Shown here piece after piece: positions 1-12,400 of a stretch of 64,000 nt of DNA. Each line of letters opens with the position of its first letter. The first letter of the stretch is position 1. Under the pieces are notes generated by a model. It was given only the letters and a program-made list of their open reading frames with translations, had not been told where the DNA came from and did not search any database. This DNA is from Patiria miniata (Eukaryota; Echinodermata; Asteroidea; Valvatida; Asterinidae). The translations under genes and the position numbers were made by a program. The DNA lies in NCBI RefSeq assembly GCF_015706575.1, contig NW_024037074.1, forward strand, positions 1,860,001 to 1,924,000, read 5' to 3'.

Positions 1-70
1 TAATGGATTGGTCTATTAAAATTCCATCTGTCAACAAATAATTTCTCTGCCCATCCGTCTTGCCCTCCAG

Positions 71-679
71 GTTGAGTATTTGTCCAACACAAACATGTCA
101 CTCAAGCAGCAGCTGTCCATGATTCACACGTCCAGTTTGAAACATCCAACCAACGACAGCGAGAACCAGTCCATTTTGCAAGAGTTACTGCAACACATGT
201 CTGAGGAGCACACCCAGCTGCTGCACCACCATCTAGCACAGCTACGACTGTACGCTCAGGCCTGCGCATTATCCAAATCAGCCCCCGAGGAATCTGCAGC
301 TGAATCTACAGTCTTGGTACCAGACCTGGCTGACCAATCACAGGACATCTCACACATGGCCATGATGTCGTCCTCGGAGGGCACCCTTGGGAACATGGAG
401 CAGACAGTCGTCATGACGATAACGTCTGAGGAGGATTCGGAGCCGCTCGACAACATCGTGGATAACCCCGGAGATACTGTGGGACATTACTCCTTGACTT
501 TGGATAAGGACGTTCACTTGTCACCAAATGACATTCCATACCAGCTGACAAGCGAGGGACTGTCACCAAGACATGCCACCTCTGAGTCGGGTCACGTTTA
601 TCAATCAGGTAGAACTCATTCACATCACAACACAGGCTGTGATGTCACGCAACAGGATTTTCACAAGAACAAAAGTTGA
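71..679 (+). CDS. Internal or last coding exon, protein not recognised
   Basis: The sequence just upstream ends in a pyrimidine-rich acceptor (TTGCCCTCCAG, 60-70). The frame is open from base 71 as VEYLSNTNMSLKQQLSMIH and runs about 200 codons to a TGA at 677-679. A good donor (CAG|GTAGAA) lies at 608/609, so the exon may stop there and the last 23 codons be intron. The N-terminal third (about residues 30-65) is a Leu/Gln/His-rich probable helix containing LLHHHLAQLRLYAQAC. The middle is acidic and Ser/Thr-rich, as in transcription-factor activation regions. No catalytic motif is visible. AATAAA at 818-823 could be its poly(A) signal if the exon is terminal. I do not recognise the family. Codon-like composition and the splice acceptor argue for a real host exon. 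Confidence 0.65.
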   Translation, partial: VEYLSNTNMSLKQQLSMIHTSSLKHPTNDSENQSILQELLQHMSEEHTQLLHHHLAQLRLYAQACALSKSAPEESAAESTVLVPDLADQSQDISHMAMMSSSEGTLGNMEQTVVMTITSEEDSEPLDNIVDNPGDTVGHYSLTLDKDVHLSPNDIPYQLTSEGLSPRHATSESGHVYQSGRTHSHHNTGCDVTQQDFHKNKS

Positions 680-930
680 AAATTGGTTCTTTCCAACAGC
701 ATGCCAAAAATATTCTGCCCCGATGGCTTTGACAAAAGAACGTTTGATGACAACATGTCAAATGAGGGACCACCATTAAAATGTGGGAGAACTAACAGCC
801 TGAAAGCCACTTAACTAAATAAAACCGGACATATTTTGTAAACAGTGTACACTCAGTGTTGTCTTAGGGCTTAGTTGGGGGGGGGGGGAATTGAACTAAT
901 GAGTTGAGTCTTCATGGAAGTTTGTCTTAC
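680..930. other. Non-coding flank with poly(A) signal and repeat remnant
   Basis: Holds AATAAA (818-823), a remnant of the foldback-element arm (about 833-872, similar to 45,905-45,955) and a run of ten G's near 878-888. No gene is seen. Confidence 0.5.
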
Positions 931-1071
931 CTGAATGAAAAATTTTACCAAAGCAACTGGCCTTGGTCTCTCCTATCTTTTCGAGTTCTCGATGGGCAAA
1001 TCCCGAATCCGCTCAGTGAATGGGCGTCGTTGTAGGCCCAAACAGATCCATGTAGGTCCTCAAATCTATTA
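931..1071 (-). pseudogene. Frameshifted copy of a PhnD-like exon
   Basis: The minus strand has an exon-like block bounded by TTTATGTTTCAG and GTAAGACAAAC. It encodes RFEDLHGSVWAYNDAHSLSGFG and is clearly homologous, at DNA and protein level, to the intact exon at 46,281-46,423 (VFEDLRGSVWAYNYVHSLSGFG). After GFGI this copy has one extra base (GGGATTTGCCC against GGGATTACCC), which shifts the frame, so it cannot continue the protein. Splice signals are retained. The flank toward 830-880 also matches sequence next to the intact exon, so a segment including a foldback element and the exon was duplicated. Its WAYND is closer to the bacterial-family consensus than the intact copy's WAYNY. Confidence 0.75.
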
Positions 1072-1289
1072 CTGAAACATAAACGATGCAATTATGATTA
1101 ACATTGAAACATTTGGTCGTATGTATAAAAACTAGCATTTGCTTTTTTTTTTACTACGTATTTTTAAGCATAACTTTTATTTGCATGAATAAAAATGAGA
1201 GCAAATGCTTTCACTATTTGCTTCAAGCTAAAAGTATTTGCTTTTTTACTTTTTGGCTTTTGCTAGACTAGAAGTGTGGACTGGTTTCA
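1072..1289. other. AT-rich spacer, no gene seen
   Basis: A and T runs with loosely repeated TTTGCTTTT words separate the exon copy from the first satellite monomer. Nothing else is recognised. Confidence 0.4.
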
Positions 1290-1978
1290 AACTTGAAAAA
1301 AATATAAATTTCAATTGACCTCAAAATTAATAAAATTTTAAAATCTAAAACTCCAACTGTGGGACTTGAACCAGCAACCTTCAGAAGTTCAGATTTAGGG
1401 TCATCAGTCCGTATTACTTGATTAAGCACAACTTCACACTATTTTGTGGATACAAAATTAACTGTAAAGTTTCAATTGACCTGAAAGGTAGTAAAATTTT
1501 GAAATCTAAAATTCCCAGCGTGGGAATGAACCTGCAACCTTTAGATTTATAGTCAGCAGTCTGAACCACTGCACTAAGCATAATTTCATGCTTTTAAGTG
1601 GTTACGGAATTAACTATCAAGTTTCAATTTACCCAAAAGAAATAAAATTTTAAAATCTAAAATTTCCACGCTGGATTTCAACCCACAACCTTAACATTTA
1701 AAGTCAGCAGTCCGTACCATTGTACTTAGCATAATTCTACTGTTTTAATTGGTTAAAATATTAACTATGAAGTTTCAATTTACCCAAAAATAAATAAAAT
1801 CTAAAATCTAAACCTGGATTGGAACCCGCAACCTTCAGATTTAGAGTCGGCAGTCCATACCATTGGACTAAGCATAATTTCACACTTTTTTGTGGTTACG
1901 AAATTAACTATAAAATTTAAATTTACCCTAAAAGACATAAAATTTTAAAATCTAAAATTTCCACCCAGGATTTGAACC

Positions 1979-4900
1979 CACAACCTTCAGATTTAGAGTC
2001 AGTAGTCCATACCATTGGACTAAGCCTAATTTTACACTTTTTAAAGGTTACGAAATTAACTATAATGTTTTAATTTACCCAAAAAGTAAAACAATTTTAA
2101 AATCTAAAATTCCCACCCTGGATTTGAACCCACAACCTTCAGATTTAGAGTCAGTAGTCCATACCATTGGACTTAGCATAATTTCACACTTTTTAGTGGT
2201 TACGAAATTAACGATAAAGTTTAAATTTACCCAAAAAGAAATAAATTTTAAAATCTAAAATCCCCCCCTGGAATTGAACCCGCAACCTTCAGATTTCGAG
2301 TCAATAGTCCATACCATTGGACTAAGCCTAATTTCACACTTGTTAAAGGTTACGAAATTAACTATAATGTTTTAATTTACCCAAAAAGTAACAAAATTTT
2401 AAAATCTAAAATTCCCACCCTGGAATTGAACCCACAACCTTCAGTTTCGAGTCAGAAGTCCATCCCATTGGACTAAGTGTAATTTCACATTTTTTAAAGG
2501 TTACGAAATTAACTATAATGTTTTAATTTACCCCAAAAAGTAATAAAATTTTTAAATCTAAAATTTCCACCCTGGAATTGAACCCGCAACCTTCAGATTT
2601 AGAGTCGGCAGTCCATACCATTGGACTAAGCATAATTTCACACTTTTTTGTAGTTACGAAATTAACTATGAAGTTTAAATTTACCCAAAAAGAAATAAAA
2701 TTTTAAAATCTAAACTTTCCACCCTGGATTTGAACCCACAACCTTCAGATTTAGAGTCAGTAGTCCATACCATTGGACTAAGTGTAATTTCACAATTTTT
2801 AAAGGTTATGAAATTAACTATAATGATTTAATTTACCCAAAAAAGTAATAAAATTTTAAAATCTAAAATTCCCACCCTGGAATTGAACCCACAACCTTCA
2901 GATTTCGAGTCAGTAGTCCATACCATTGGATAAGTGTAATTTCACAATTTTTAAATGTTACGAAATTAACTATGAAGTTTCAATTTACCGAAAAATAAAT
3001 AAAATCTAAAATTCCCCCCTGGAATTGAACCCGCAACCTTCAGATTTCGTGTCAGTAGTCCATACCATTAGACTAAGCCTAATTTCACACTTTTTAAAGG
3101 TTACGAAATTAACTATAATGATTTAATTTACCCAAAAAAGTAATACAATTTTAAAATCTAAAATTCCCACCCTGGAATTGAACCCACAACCTTCAGATTT
3201 CAAGTCAGCAGTCCATACCATTGGACTAAGCATAATTTCACACTTTTTAGTGGTTACAAAATTAACTATGAAGTTAAATTTACCCCAAAAGACATAAAAT
3301 TTCAAAAACCAAAACTCCACCCCTGGATTTGAACCCACAACCTTCAGATTTCAAGTCAGCCGTCCGTACCATTGGACTAAGTGTAATTTCACACTTTCTA
3401 GTGGTTACAAAATTAACTATCAAGTTTAAATTTACCCAAAAAGAAATAAATTTTAAAATCTAAAATTCCCCCTCTGGAATTGAACCAGCAACCTTCAGAT
3501 TTCGAGTTGGTAGTCCATCCCATTGGACTAAGCCTAATTTCACACTTTTTAAAGGTTACGAAATTAACTATAATGTTTTAATTTACCCAAAAAAGTAATA
3601 CAATTTTAAAATCTAAAATTCCCACCCTGGATTTGAACCCACAACCTTCAGATTTAGAGTCAGTAGTCCATACCATTGGACTAAGCCTAATTTTACACTT
3701 TTTAAAGGTTACGAAATTAACTATAATGTTTTAATTTACCCAAAAAGTAAAACAATTTTAAAATCTAAAATTCCCACCCTGGATTTGAACCCACAACCTT
3801 CAGATTTAGAGTCAGTAGTCCATACCATTGGACTTAGCATAATTTCACACTTTTTAGTGGTTACGAAATTAACGATAAAGTTTAAATTTACCCAAAAAGA
3901 AATAAATTTTAAAATCTAAAATCCCCCCCTGGAATTGAACCTGCAACCTTCAGATTTCGAGTCAATAGTCCATACCATTGGACTAAGCCTAATTTCACAC
4001 TTGTTAAAGGTTACGAAATTAACTATAATGTTTTAATTTACCCAAAAAGTAACAAAATTTTAAAATCTAAAATTCCCACCCTGGAATTGAACCCACAACC
4101 TTCAGTTTCGAGTCAGAAGTCCATCCCATTGGACTAAGTGTAATTTCACATTTTTTAAAGGTTACGAAATTAACTATAATGTTTTAATTTACCCCAAAAA
4201 GTAATAAAATTTTTAAATCTAAAATTTCCACCCTGGAATTGAACCCGCAACCTTCAGATTTAGAGTCGGCAGTCCATACCATTGGACTAAGCATAATTTC
4301 ACACTTTTTTGTAGTTACGAAATTAACTATGAAGTTTAAATTTACCCAAAAAGAAATAAAATTTTAAAATCTAAACTTTCCACCCTGGATTTGAACCCAC
4401 AACCTTCAGATTTAGAGTCAGTAGTCCATACCATTGGACTAAGTGTAATTTCACAATTTTTAAAGGTTATGAAATTAACTATAATGATTTAATTTACCCA
4501 AAAAAGTAATAAAATTTTAAAATCTAAAATTCCCACCCTGGAATTGAACCCACAACCTTCAGATTTCGAGTCAGTAGTCCATACCATTGGATAAGTGTAA
4601 TTTCACAATTTTTAAATGTTACGAAATTAACTATGAAGTTTCAATTTACCGAAAAATAAATAAAATCTAAAATTCCCCCCTGGAATTGAACCCGCAACCT
4701 TCAGATTTCGTGTCAGTAGTCCATACCATTAGACTAAGCCTAATTTCACACTTTTTAAAGGTTACGAAATTAACTATAATGATTTAATTTACCCAAAAAA
4801 GTAATACAATTTTAAAATCTAAAATTCCCACCCTGGAATTGAACCCACAACCTTCAGATTTCAAGTCAGCAGTCCATACCATTGGACTAAGCATAATTTC

Positions 4901-5101
4901 ACACTTTTTAGTGGTTACAAAATTAACTATGAAGTTAAATTTACCCCAAAAGACATAAAATTTCAAAAACCAAAACTCCACCCCTGGATTTGAACCCACA
5001 ACCTTCAGATTTCAAGTCAGCCGTCCGTACCATTGGACTAAGTGTAATTTCACACTTTCTAGTGGTTACAAAATTAACTATCAAGTTTAAATTTACCCAA
5101 A
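1979..5101 (-). repeat. Higher-order tandem duplication, period 1,661 bp
   Basis: Within the left arm, 1,979-3,639 and 3,640-5,101 are tandem copies of an 11-monomer block. Stretches I compared differ by roughly a base per few hundred (for example CCCGCAACC against CCTGCAACC near 2,280/3,940), and the 216 bases at 3,123-3,338 and 4,784-4,999 translate identically. The second copy is cut short at about 5,101. Its near-identity against more divergent adjacent monomers indicates recent unequal exchange. Confidence 0.85.
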
Positions 5102-7400
5102 AAAGTAATACAATTTTAAAATCTAAAATTCCCACCCTGGATTTGAACCCACAACCTTCAGATTTCGAGTCAGTAGTCCATACCATTGGACTAAGCCTAA
5201 TTTCACACTTTTTAAAGGTTACGAAATTAACTATAATGTTTTAATTTACCCAAAAAAGTAATACAATTTTAAAATCTAAAATTCCCACCCTGGAATTGAA
5301 CCCACAACCTTCAGATTTAAAGTCAGTAGTCCATACCATTGGACTAAGTGTAATTTCACAATTTTTAGTGGTTACGAAATTAACTATAATGTTTTAATTT
5401 ACCCCAAAAAGTAATACAATTTTAAAATCTAAAATTTCCACCCTGGAATTGAACCCACAACCTTCAGATTTCAAGTCAGTAGTCCATACCATTGGACTAA
5501 GTGTAATTTCACAATTTTTAAGTATTACGATATTAACTATGAAGTTTCAATTTACCAAAATATAAATAAAATCTAAAATCTAAAATTTCCAACCTGGATT
5601 TGAACCCGCAACCTTCAGATTTAGAGTCGGCAGTCCATACCATTGGACTAAGCATAATTTCACACTTTTTTGTGGTTACAAAATTAACTATAAAATTTAA
5701 ATTTACCCAAAAAGACATAAAATTTTAAAATCTAAAATTCCCACCCTGGATTTGAACCCACAACCATCAGATTTAGAGTCAGTAGTCCATACCATTGGAC
5801 TAAGTGTAATTTCACAATTTTTAAAGGTTACGAAATTAACTATAATGATTTAATTTACCCAAAAAAGTAATACAATTTTAAAATCTAAAATTCCCAGCCT
5901 GGAATTGAACCCACAACCTTCAGATTTCAAGTCAGCAGTCCATACCATTGGACTAAGCATAATTTCACACTTTTTAGTGGTTACGAAATTAACTATGAAG
6001 TTAAATTTACCCCAAAAGACATAAAATTTCAAAAACCCAAACTCGACCCCTGGATTTGAACCCACAACCTTCAGATTTCAAGTCAGCCGTCCATACCATT
6101 GGACTAAGCATAATTTCACACTTTTTAGTGGTTACAAAATTAACTATCAAGTTTAAATTTACCCAAAAAGAACTAAATTTTAAAATCTAAAATTCCCCCT
6201 CTGGAATTGAACCAGCAACCTTCAGATTTCGAGTTGGTAGTCCATACCATTGGACTAAGCCTAATTTCACACTTTTTAAAGGTTACAAAATTAACTATAA
6301 TGTTTTAATTTACCCAAAAAAGTAATACAATTTTAAAATCTAAAATTCCCACCCTGGATTTGAACCCACAACCTTCAGATTTCGAGTCAATAGTCCATAC
6401 CATTGGACTAAGCCTAATTTCACACTTTTTAAAGGTTACGAAATTAACTATAATGTTTTAATTTACCCAAAAAGTAATACAATTTTAAAATCTAAAATTC
6501 CCACCCTGGAATTGAACCCACAACCTTCAGATTTAGAGTCAGTAGTCCATACCATTGGACTAAGTGTAATTTCACAATTTTTAGTGGTTACGAAATTAAC
6601 TATAATGTTTTAATTTACCCCAAAAAGTAATACAATTTTAAAATCTAAAATTTCCACCCTGGAATTGAACCCACAACCTTCAGATTTCAAGTCAGTAGTC
6701 CATACCATTGGACTAAGTGTAATTTCACAATTTTTTAAGTATTACGATATTAACTATGAAGTTTCAATTTACCCAAATATAAATAAAATCTAAAATCTAA
6801 AATTTCCAACCTGGATTTGAACCCGCAACCTTCAGATTTAGAGTCGGCAGTCCATACCATTGGACTAAGCATAATTTCACACTTTTTTGTGGTTACAAAA
6901 TTAACTATAAAATTTAAATTTACCCAAAAAGACATAAAATTTTAAAATCTAAAATTCCCACCCTGGATTTGAACCCACAACCTTCAGATTTAGAGTCAGT
7001 AGTCCATACCATTGGACTAAGTGTAATTTCACAATTTTTAAAGGTTACGAAATTAACTATAATGATTTAATTTACCCAAAAAGTAATAAAATTTTAAAAT
7101 CTAAAATTCCCAGCCTGGAATTGAACCCACAACCTTCAGATTTCAAGTCAGCAGTCCATACCATTGGACTAAGCATAATTTCACACTTTTTAGTGGTTAC
7201 GAAATTAACTATGAAGTTAAATTTACCCCAAAAGACATAAAATTTCAAAAACCCAAACTCGACCCCTGGATTTGAACCCACAACCTTCAGATTTCAAGTC
7301 AGCCGTCCATACCATTGGACTAAGCATAATTTCACACTTTTTAGTGGTTACAAAATTAACTATCAAGTTTAAATTTACCCAAAAAGAACTAAATTTTAAA
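5091..7400 (-). repeat. Second higher-order duplication, period about 1,217 bp
   Basis: Copies at about 5,091-6,307 and 6,308-7,400 are eight monomers each. They share diagnostic variants such as TTAAGTATTACGATATTAAC (5,519 and 6,736) and AAAGAACTAAATTT (6,166 and 7,382). A few single-base indels separate them, so this duplication looks somewhat older than the 1,661-bp one. Confidence 0.8.
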
Positions 7401-9445
7401 ATCTAAAATTCCCCACCTGGAATTGAACCCGCAACCTTCAGATTTTGAGTCAGTAGTCCATACCATTAGACTAGGCCTAATTTCACACTTTTTAAAGGTT
7501 ACGAAATTAACTATAATGTTTTAATTCACCCAAAAAAGTAATACAATTTTAAAATCTAAAATTCCCACCCTGGAATTGAACCCACAACCTTCATATTTCA
7601 AGTCAGTAGTCCATACCATTGGACTAAGTGTAATTTCACAATTTTTAAAGGTTACGAAATTAACTATAATGTTTTAATTTACCCAAAAAGTAATAAAATT
7701 TTAAAATCTAAAATTCCCACCCTGGAAATGAACCCACAACCTTCAGATTTCGAGTCAGTAGTCCATACCATTGGACTAAGTGTAATTTCACAATTTTTAA
7801 ATGTTACGAAATTAACTATGAAGTTTCAATTTACCCAAAAATAAATAAAATCTAAAATCTAAAAATTCCAACCTGGATTTGAACCCACAACCTTCAGATT
7901 TAGAGTCAGCAGTCCATACCATTGGACTAAGTGTAATTTCACAATTTTTAAATGTTACGAAATTAACTATGAAGTTTCAATTTACCCAAAAATAATAAAA
8001 TCTAAAATCTAAAAATTCCAACCTGGATTTGAACCCACAACCTTCAGATTTAGAGTCAGCAGTCCATACCATTGGACTAAGCATAATTTCACATTTTTTA
8101 AAGGTTACGAAATTAACTATAATGTTTTAATTTACCCAAAAAAGTAATACAATTTTAAAATCTAAAATTCCCACCCTGGAATTGAACCCACAACCTTCAG
8201 ATTTCGAGTCAGTAGTCCATACCATTGGACTAAGCCTAATTTCACACTTTTTTCAGGTTACGAAATTAACTATAATGTTTTAATTTACCCCAAAAGACAT
8301 AAAATTTTAAAATCTAAAATTTCCACCTTGGATTTGAACCCACAATCTTCAGATTTAGAGTCAGTAGTCCATACCATTGGACTAAGTGTAATTTCACAAT
8401 TTTTAAAGGTTACGAAATTAACTATAATGATTTAATTTACCCAAAAAAGTAATAAAATTTTAAAATCTCAAATTCCCAGCCTGGAATTGAACCCACAACC
8501 TTCAGATTTCAAGTCAGCAGTCCATAACATTGGACTAAGCATAATTTCACACTTTTTAGTGGTCACGAAATTAACTATGAAGTTAAATTTACCCCAAAAG
8601 ACATAAAATTTCAAAAACCAAAACTCCACCCCTGGATTTGAACCCACAACCTTCAGATTTCAAGTCAGCCGTCCGTACCATTGGACTAAGTATAATTTCA
8701 CACTTTTTTGTGGTTACGAAATTAACTATAAAGTTTCAACTGACCTAAAAATTAATAAAATTTTAAAATCTAAATTTCCCACTGTGGAAATGAACCTACA
8801 ACCTCCAGATTTAGAGTCAGCATTCCGTGCCACTATACTAAGCACAACTTCACACTTTTTAGCTGTTACGAAATTAACTATAAAGTTTCAACTGACCTAA
8901 AAATTAATAAAATTTAAAAAATCTAACTTTCCCACTTTGGGATTGAACCTGCAACCTCCAGATTTAGAGTGAGCAGTACATACCACTCGACTAAGCACAA
9001 CTCTTCACTTTTTAGCTAGTACGGAATTATATATGAAGTTTCAATTGACCTAAAAAATATTAAAACTTTTAAAATCTAAAATTCCCACTGTGGGATTGAA
9101 CCTGCAACCTCTGGATTTAGAGTCAGCAGTCCGTAACACTCGACTAAGCACAACTTCACACTTTTTAGCTGTTACGAAATTAACTATAAAGTTTCAATTG
9201 ACCTCAAAAGTAATACAATTTTAAAAACTAAATTTCCCACTGTGGGATTGAACCTGCAACCTCCAGATTTAGAATGAGCAGTACGTACCACTCAACTAAG
9301 CACAACTTCACACTTTTTAGCTGTTACGGAATTAACTATAAAGTTTCAATTGACCTAAAAAGTAATTAAATCTTATAATTTAAATTTCCCACCTTCGAAA
9401 TGAACCTGCATCCTTCAGACTTTGAGTCAGCAGTCCATACCACTT

Positions 9446-9463
9446 CACAGGTCTGAACTACTG
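9446..9463. other. Inversion junction between array arms
   Basis: The last left-arm monomer breaks off after CAGTCCATACCACTT. About 18 bases (CACAGGTCTGAACTACTG) follow that fit no monomer, and the right arm then begins inside a monomer in opposite orientation. This is the only orientation switch seen in the array. Confidence 0.7.
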
Positions 9464-12400
9464 AAATTTTATTAATTTTGAGGTCAACTTCAACTTTATA
9501 ATTAATTTCGAAACTAGTGTACGGTGTGAAATGGTGGTAGTCGAGTAGTGTGGGCTGCTGACTCTGAATCGGAAGGTTGCAGGTTCAAATCCCACAGCGT
9601 ATTTTTAGGTTACGAAATTTTATTAATTTTGAGTCAACTTAAACTTCATACTTAATTTCGAAACTAGTGTACAGTGTGAAATGGTGGTAGTTGAGTGGTG
9701 TGGATTGCTGACTCTGAATTGGAAGGTTGCAGGTTCAAATCCCACAGCGTATTTTTAGGTTACAAAATTTTATAAATTTTGAGGTTAATTTAAACTTTAT
9801 AGTTAATTTCGAAACTAGTGTAAGGTGTGAAATGGTGGTTGTCGAGTAGTGTGGACTGCTGACTCTGAATCGGAAGGTTGAAGGTTCAAATCCCACAGCG
9901 TATTTTTAAGTTACAAAATTTATTAATTTTGAAGTCAACTTAAATTTTATAGTTAAATTCGAAACTAGTGACAGTGTGAAATGGTGGTAGTCGAGAGGTG
10001 TGGACTGCAAACTCTGGATCGGAAGGTTGCAGGTTCAAATCCCACAGTGTATTTTTAGGTTACGAAATTTTATTAATTTTGAGGTCAACCTAAACTTTAT
10101 AGTTAATTTCGAAACTAGTGTACGGTGTGAAATGGTGGTAGTTGAGTAGTGTGGACTGCTGACTCTGAATCGGAAGGTTGCAGGTTCAAATCCCACATCG
10201 TATTTTTAGGTTACAAAATTTTATTAAATTTGAGGTCAACCTAAACTTTATAGTTAATTTCGAAACTAGTGTAAGGTGTGAAATGGTGGTAGTTGAGTGG
10301 TGTGGACTGCTGACTCTGAATTGGAAGGTTGCAGGTTCAAATCCCACAGCGTATTTTTAGGTTACGAAATTTTTATTAATTTTGAGGTCAACCTAAACTT
10401 TATAGTTAATTTCGAAACTAGTGTAAGGTGTGAAATGGTGGTAGTTGAGTAGTGTGGACTGCTGACTCTGAATTGGAAGGTTGTAGGTTCAAATCACACA
10501 GCAATTTTTAGTTTACAAAATTTTAGTAATTTGAGTCAACTTAAACTTCATAGTTAATTTCGAAACTAGTGTACAGTGTGAAATGGTGGTAGTTGAGTGG
10601 TGTGGACTGCTGACTCTGAATTGGAAGGTTGCAGGTTCAAATCCCACAGCGTATTTTTAGGTTACGAAATTTTATTAATTTTGAGGTTAACTTCAACTTT
10701 ATAGTTAATTTCGAAACTAGTGTATGGTGTGAAATGGTGGTAGTTGAGTGGTGTGGACTGCTGACTCTGAAGCGGAAGGTTGCAGGTTCAAATCCCACAG
10801 CGTATTTTTAAGTTACAAATTTTATTAATTTTAAGTCAACTTAAACTTCATAGTTAATTTCGAAACTAGTGTACAGTGTGAAATGGTGGTAGTTGAGTGG
10901 TGTGGACTGCTGACTCTGAATTGGAAGGTTGCAGGTTCAAATCCCACAGCGTATTTTTAGGTTACGAAATTTTATTAATTTTGAGGTTAACTTCAACTTT
11001 ATAGTTAATTTCGAAACTAGTGTATGGTGTGAAATGGTGGTAGTTGAGTGGTGTGGACTGCTGACTCTGAATTGGAAGGTTGCAGGTTCAAATCCTACAG
11101 CGTATTTTTAAGTTACAAACTTTTATTAATTTTGAGTCAACTTAAACCTCATACTTAATTTCGAAACTAGTTTACAGTGTGAAATGGTGGTAGTTGAGTG
11201 GTGTGGACTGCTGACTCTGAATCGGAAGGTTGCAGGTTCAAATCCCACAGCGTATTTTTAGGTTACAAAATTCTATTAATTTTGAGGTTAACTAAAACTT
11301 TATAGTTAATTTCGAAACAAGTGTACGGTGTGAAATGGTGGTAGTTGAGTAGTGTGGACTGCTGACTCTGAATCAAAAGGTTGCAGGTTCAAGTCCCACA
11401 GCGTATTTTTAAATTACAAAATTTTATTAATTTTGAGGTTACTAAAACTTTATAGTTAATTTCGAAACTAGGGTACAGTGTGAAATGGTGGTAGTCGAGT
11501 AGTGTGGACTGCTGACTCTGAATTGGAAGGTTGCAGGTTCAAATCCCACAGCGTATTTTTAAGTTACAAAATTTTATTAATTTTGAAGTCAACTTAATTT
11601 TATAGTTAATTCGAAACTAGTGTACGGTGTGAAATGGTGGTAGTCGAGAGGTGTGGACTGCTAACTCTGAGTCAGAAGGTTGCAGGTTCAAATCCCACAG
11701 CATATGTTTTTTTTAAGTTACAAATTTTATTAATTTTGAGTCAACTTAAACTTCATAGTTCATTTTGAAACTAGTGTACAGTGTGAAATGGTGGTAGTTG
11801 AGTGGTGTGGACTGCTGACTCTGAATCGGAAGGTTGCAGGTTCAAATCCCACAGCGTATTTTTAGGTTACGAAATGTTTATTAATTTTGAGGTCAACTTA
11901 AACTTTATAGTTAATTTCGAAACTAGTGTATGGTGTGAAATGGTGGTAGTCGAGTAGTGTGGACTGATGACTCTGAATCGGAAGGTTGCAGGTTCAAATC
12001 CCACAGCATATTTTTAAGTTACAAAATTTTATTAATTTTGAGTCAACTTAAACTTCATAGTTAATTTCGAAACTAGAGTACAGTGTGAAATGGTGGTAGT
12101 TGAGTGGTGTGGACTGCTGACTCTGAATCGGAAGGTTGCAGGTTCAAATCCCACAGCGTATTTTTAAGTTACAAACTTTTATTAATTTTGAGTCAACTTA
12201 AACTTCATACTTAATTTCGAAACTAGTTTACAGTGTGAAATGGTGGTAGTTGAGTAGTGTGGACTGCTGACTCTGAATCGGAAGGTTGCAGGTTCAAATC
12301 CCACAGCGTATTTTTAAGTTACAAAATTTCATTAATTTTGAAGTCAACTTAAATTTTATAGTTCATTCGAAACTAGTGTACGGTGTGAAATGGTGGTAGT

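Larger units (their letters stand above)
1290..9445 (-). repeat. tRNA-like satellite array, left arm (about 54 monomers)
   Basis: Tandem monomers of about 151 bp are read here on the minus strand. Each has a TATA-like TATAGTTAA about 41-42 bases before an A box (TAGTCCAATGG, matching TRGYNNANNNG). Next come an anticodon-type loop CT-NNN-AA, a B box (GGTTCAATTCC or GGTTCAAATCC) with the A-to-B gap of about 33 bases typical of tRNA genes, and a TTTT run about 10 bases after the B box. A perfect 7-bp hairpin, TAGTCCA/TGGACTA, sits where the D arm would be. Acceptor and T stems are largely unpaired, so these are tRNA-derived but not canonical tRNA genes. The first monomers (1,290-1,640) and those at 8,730-9,445 are more divergent. 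The middle is homogenised and carries higher-order duplications. Short open frames inside are by-products of the repeat. Confidence 0.9.
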
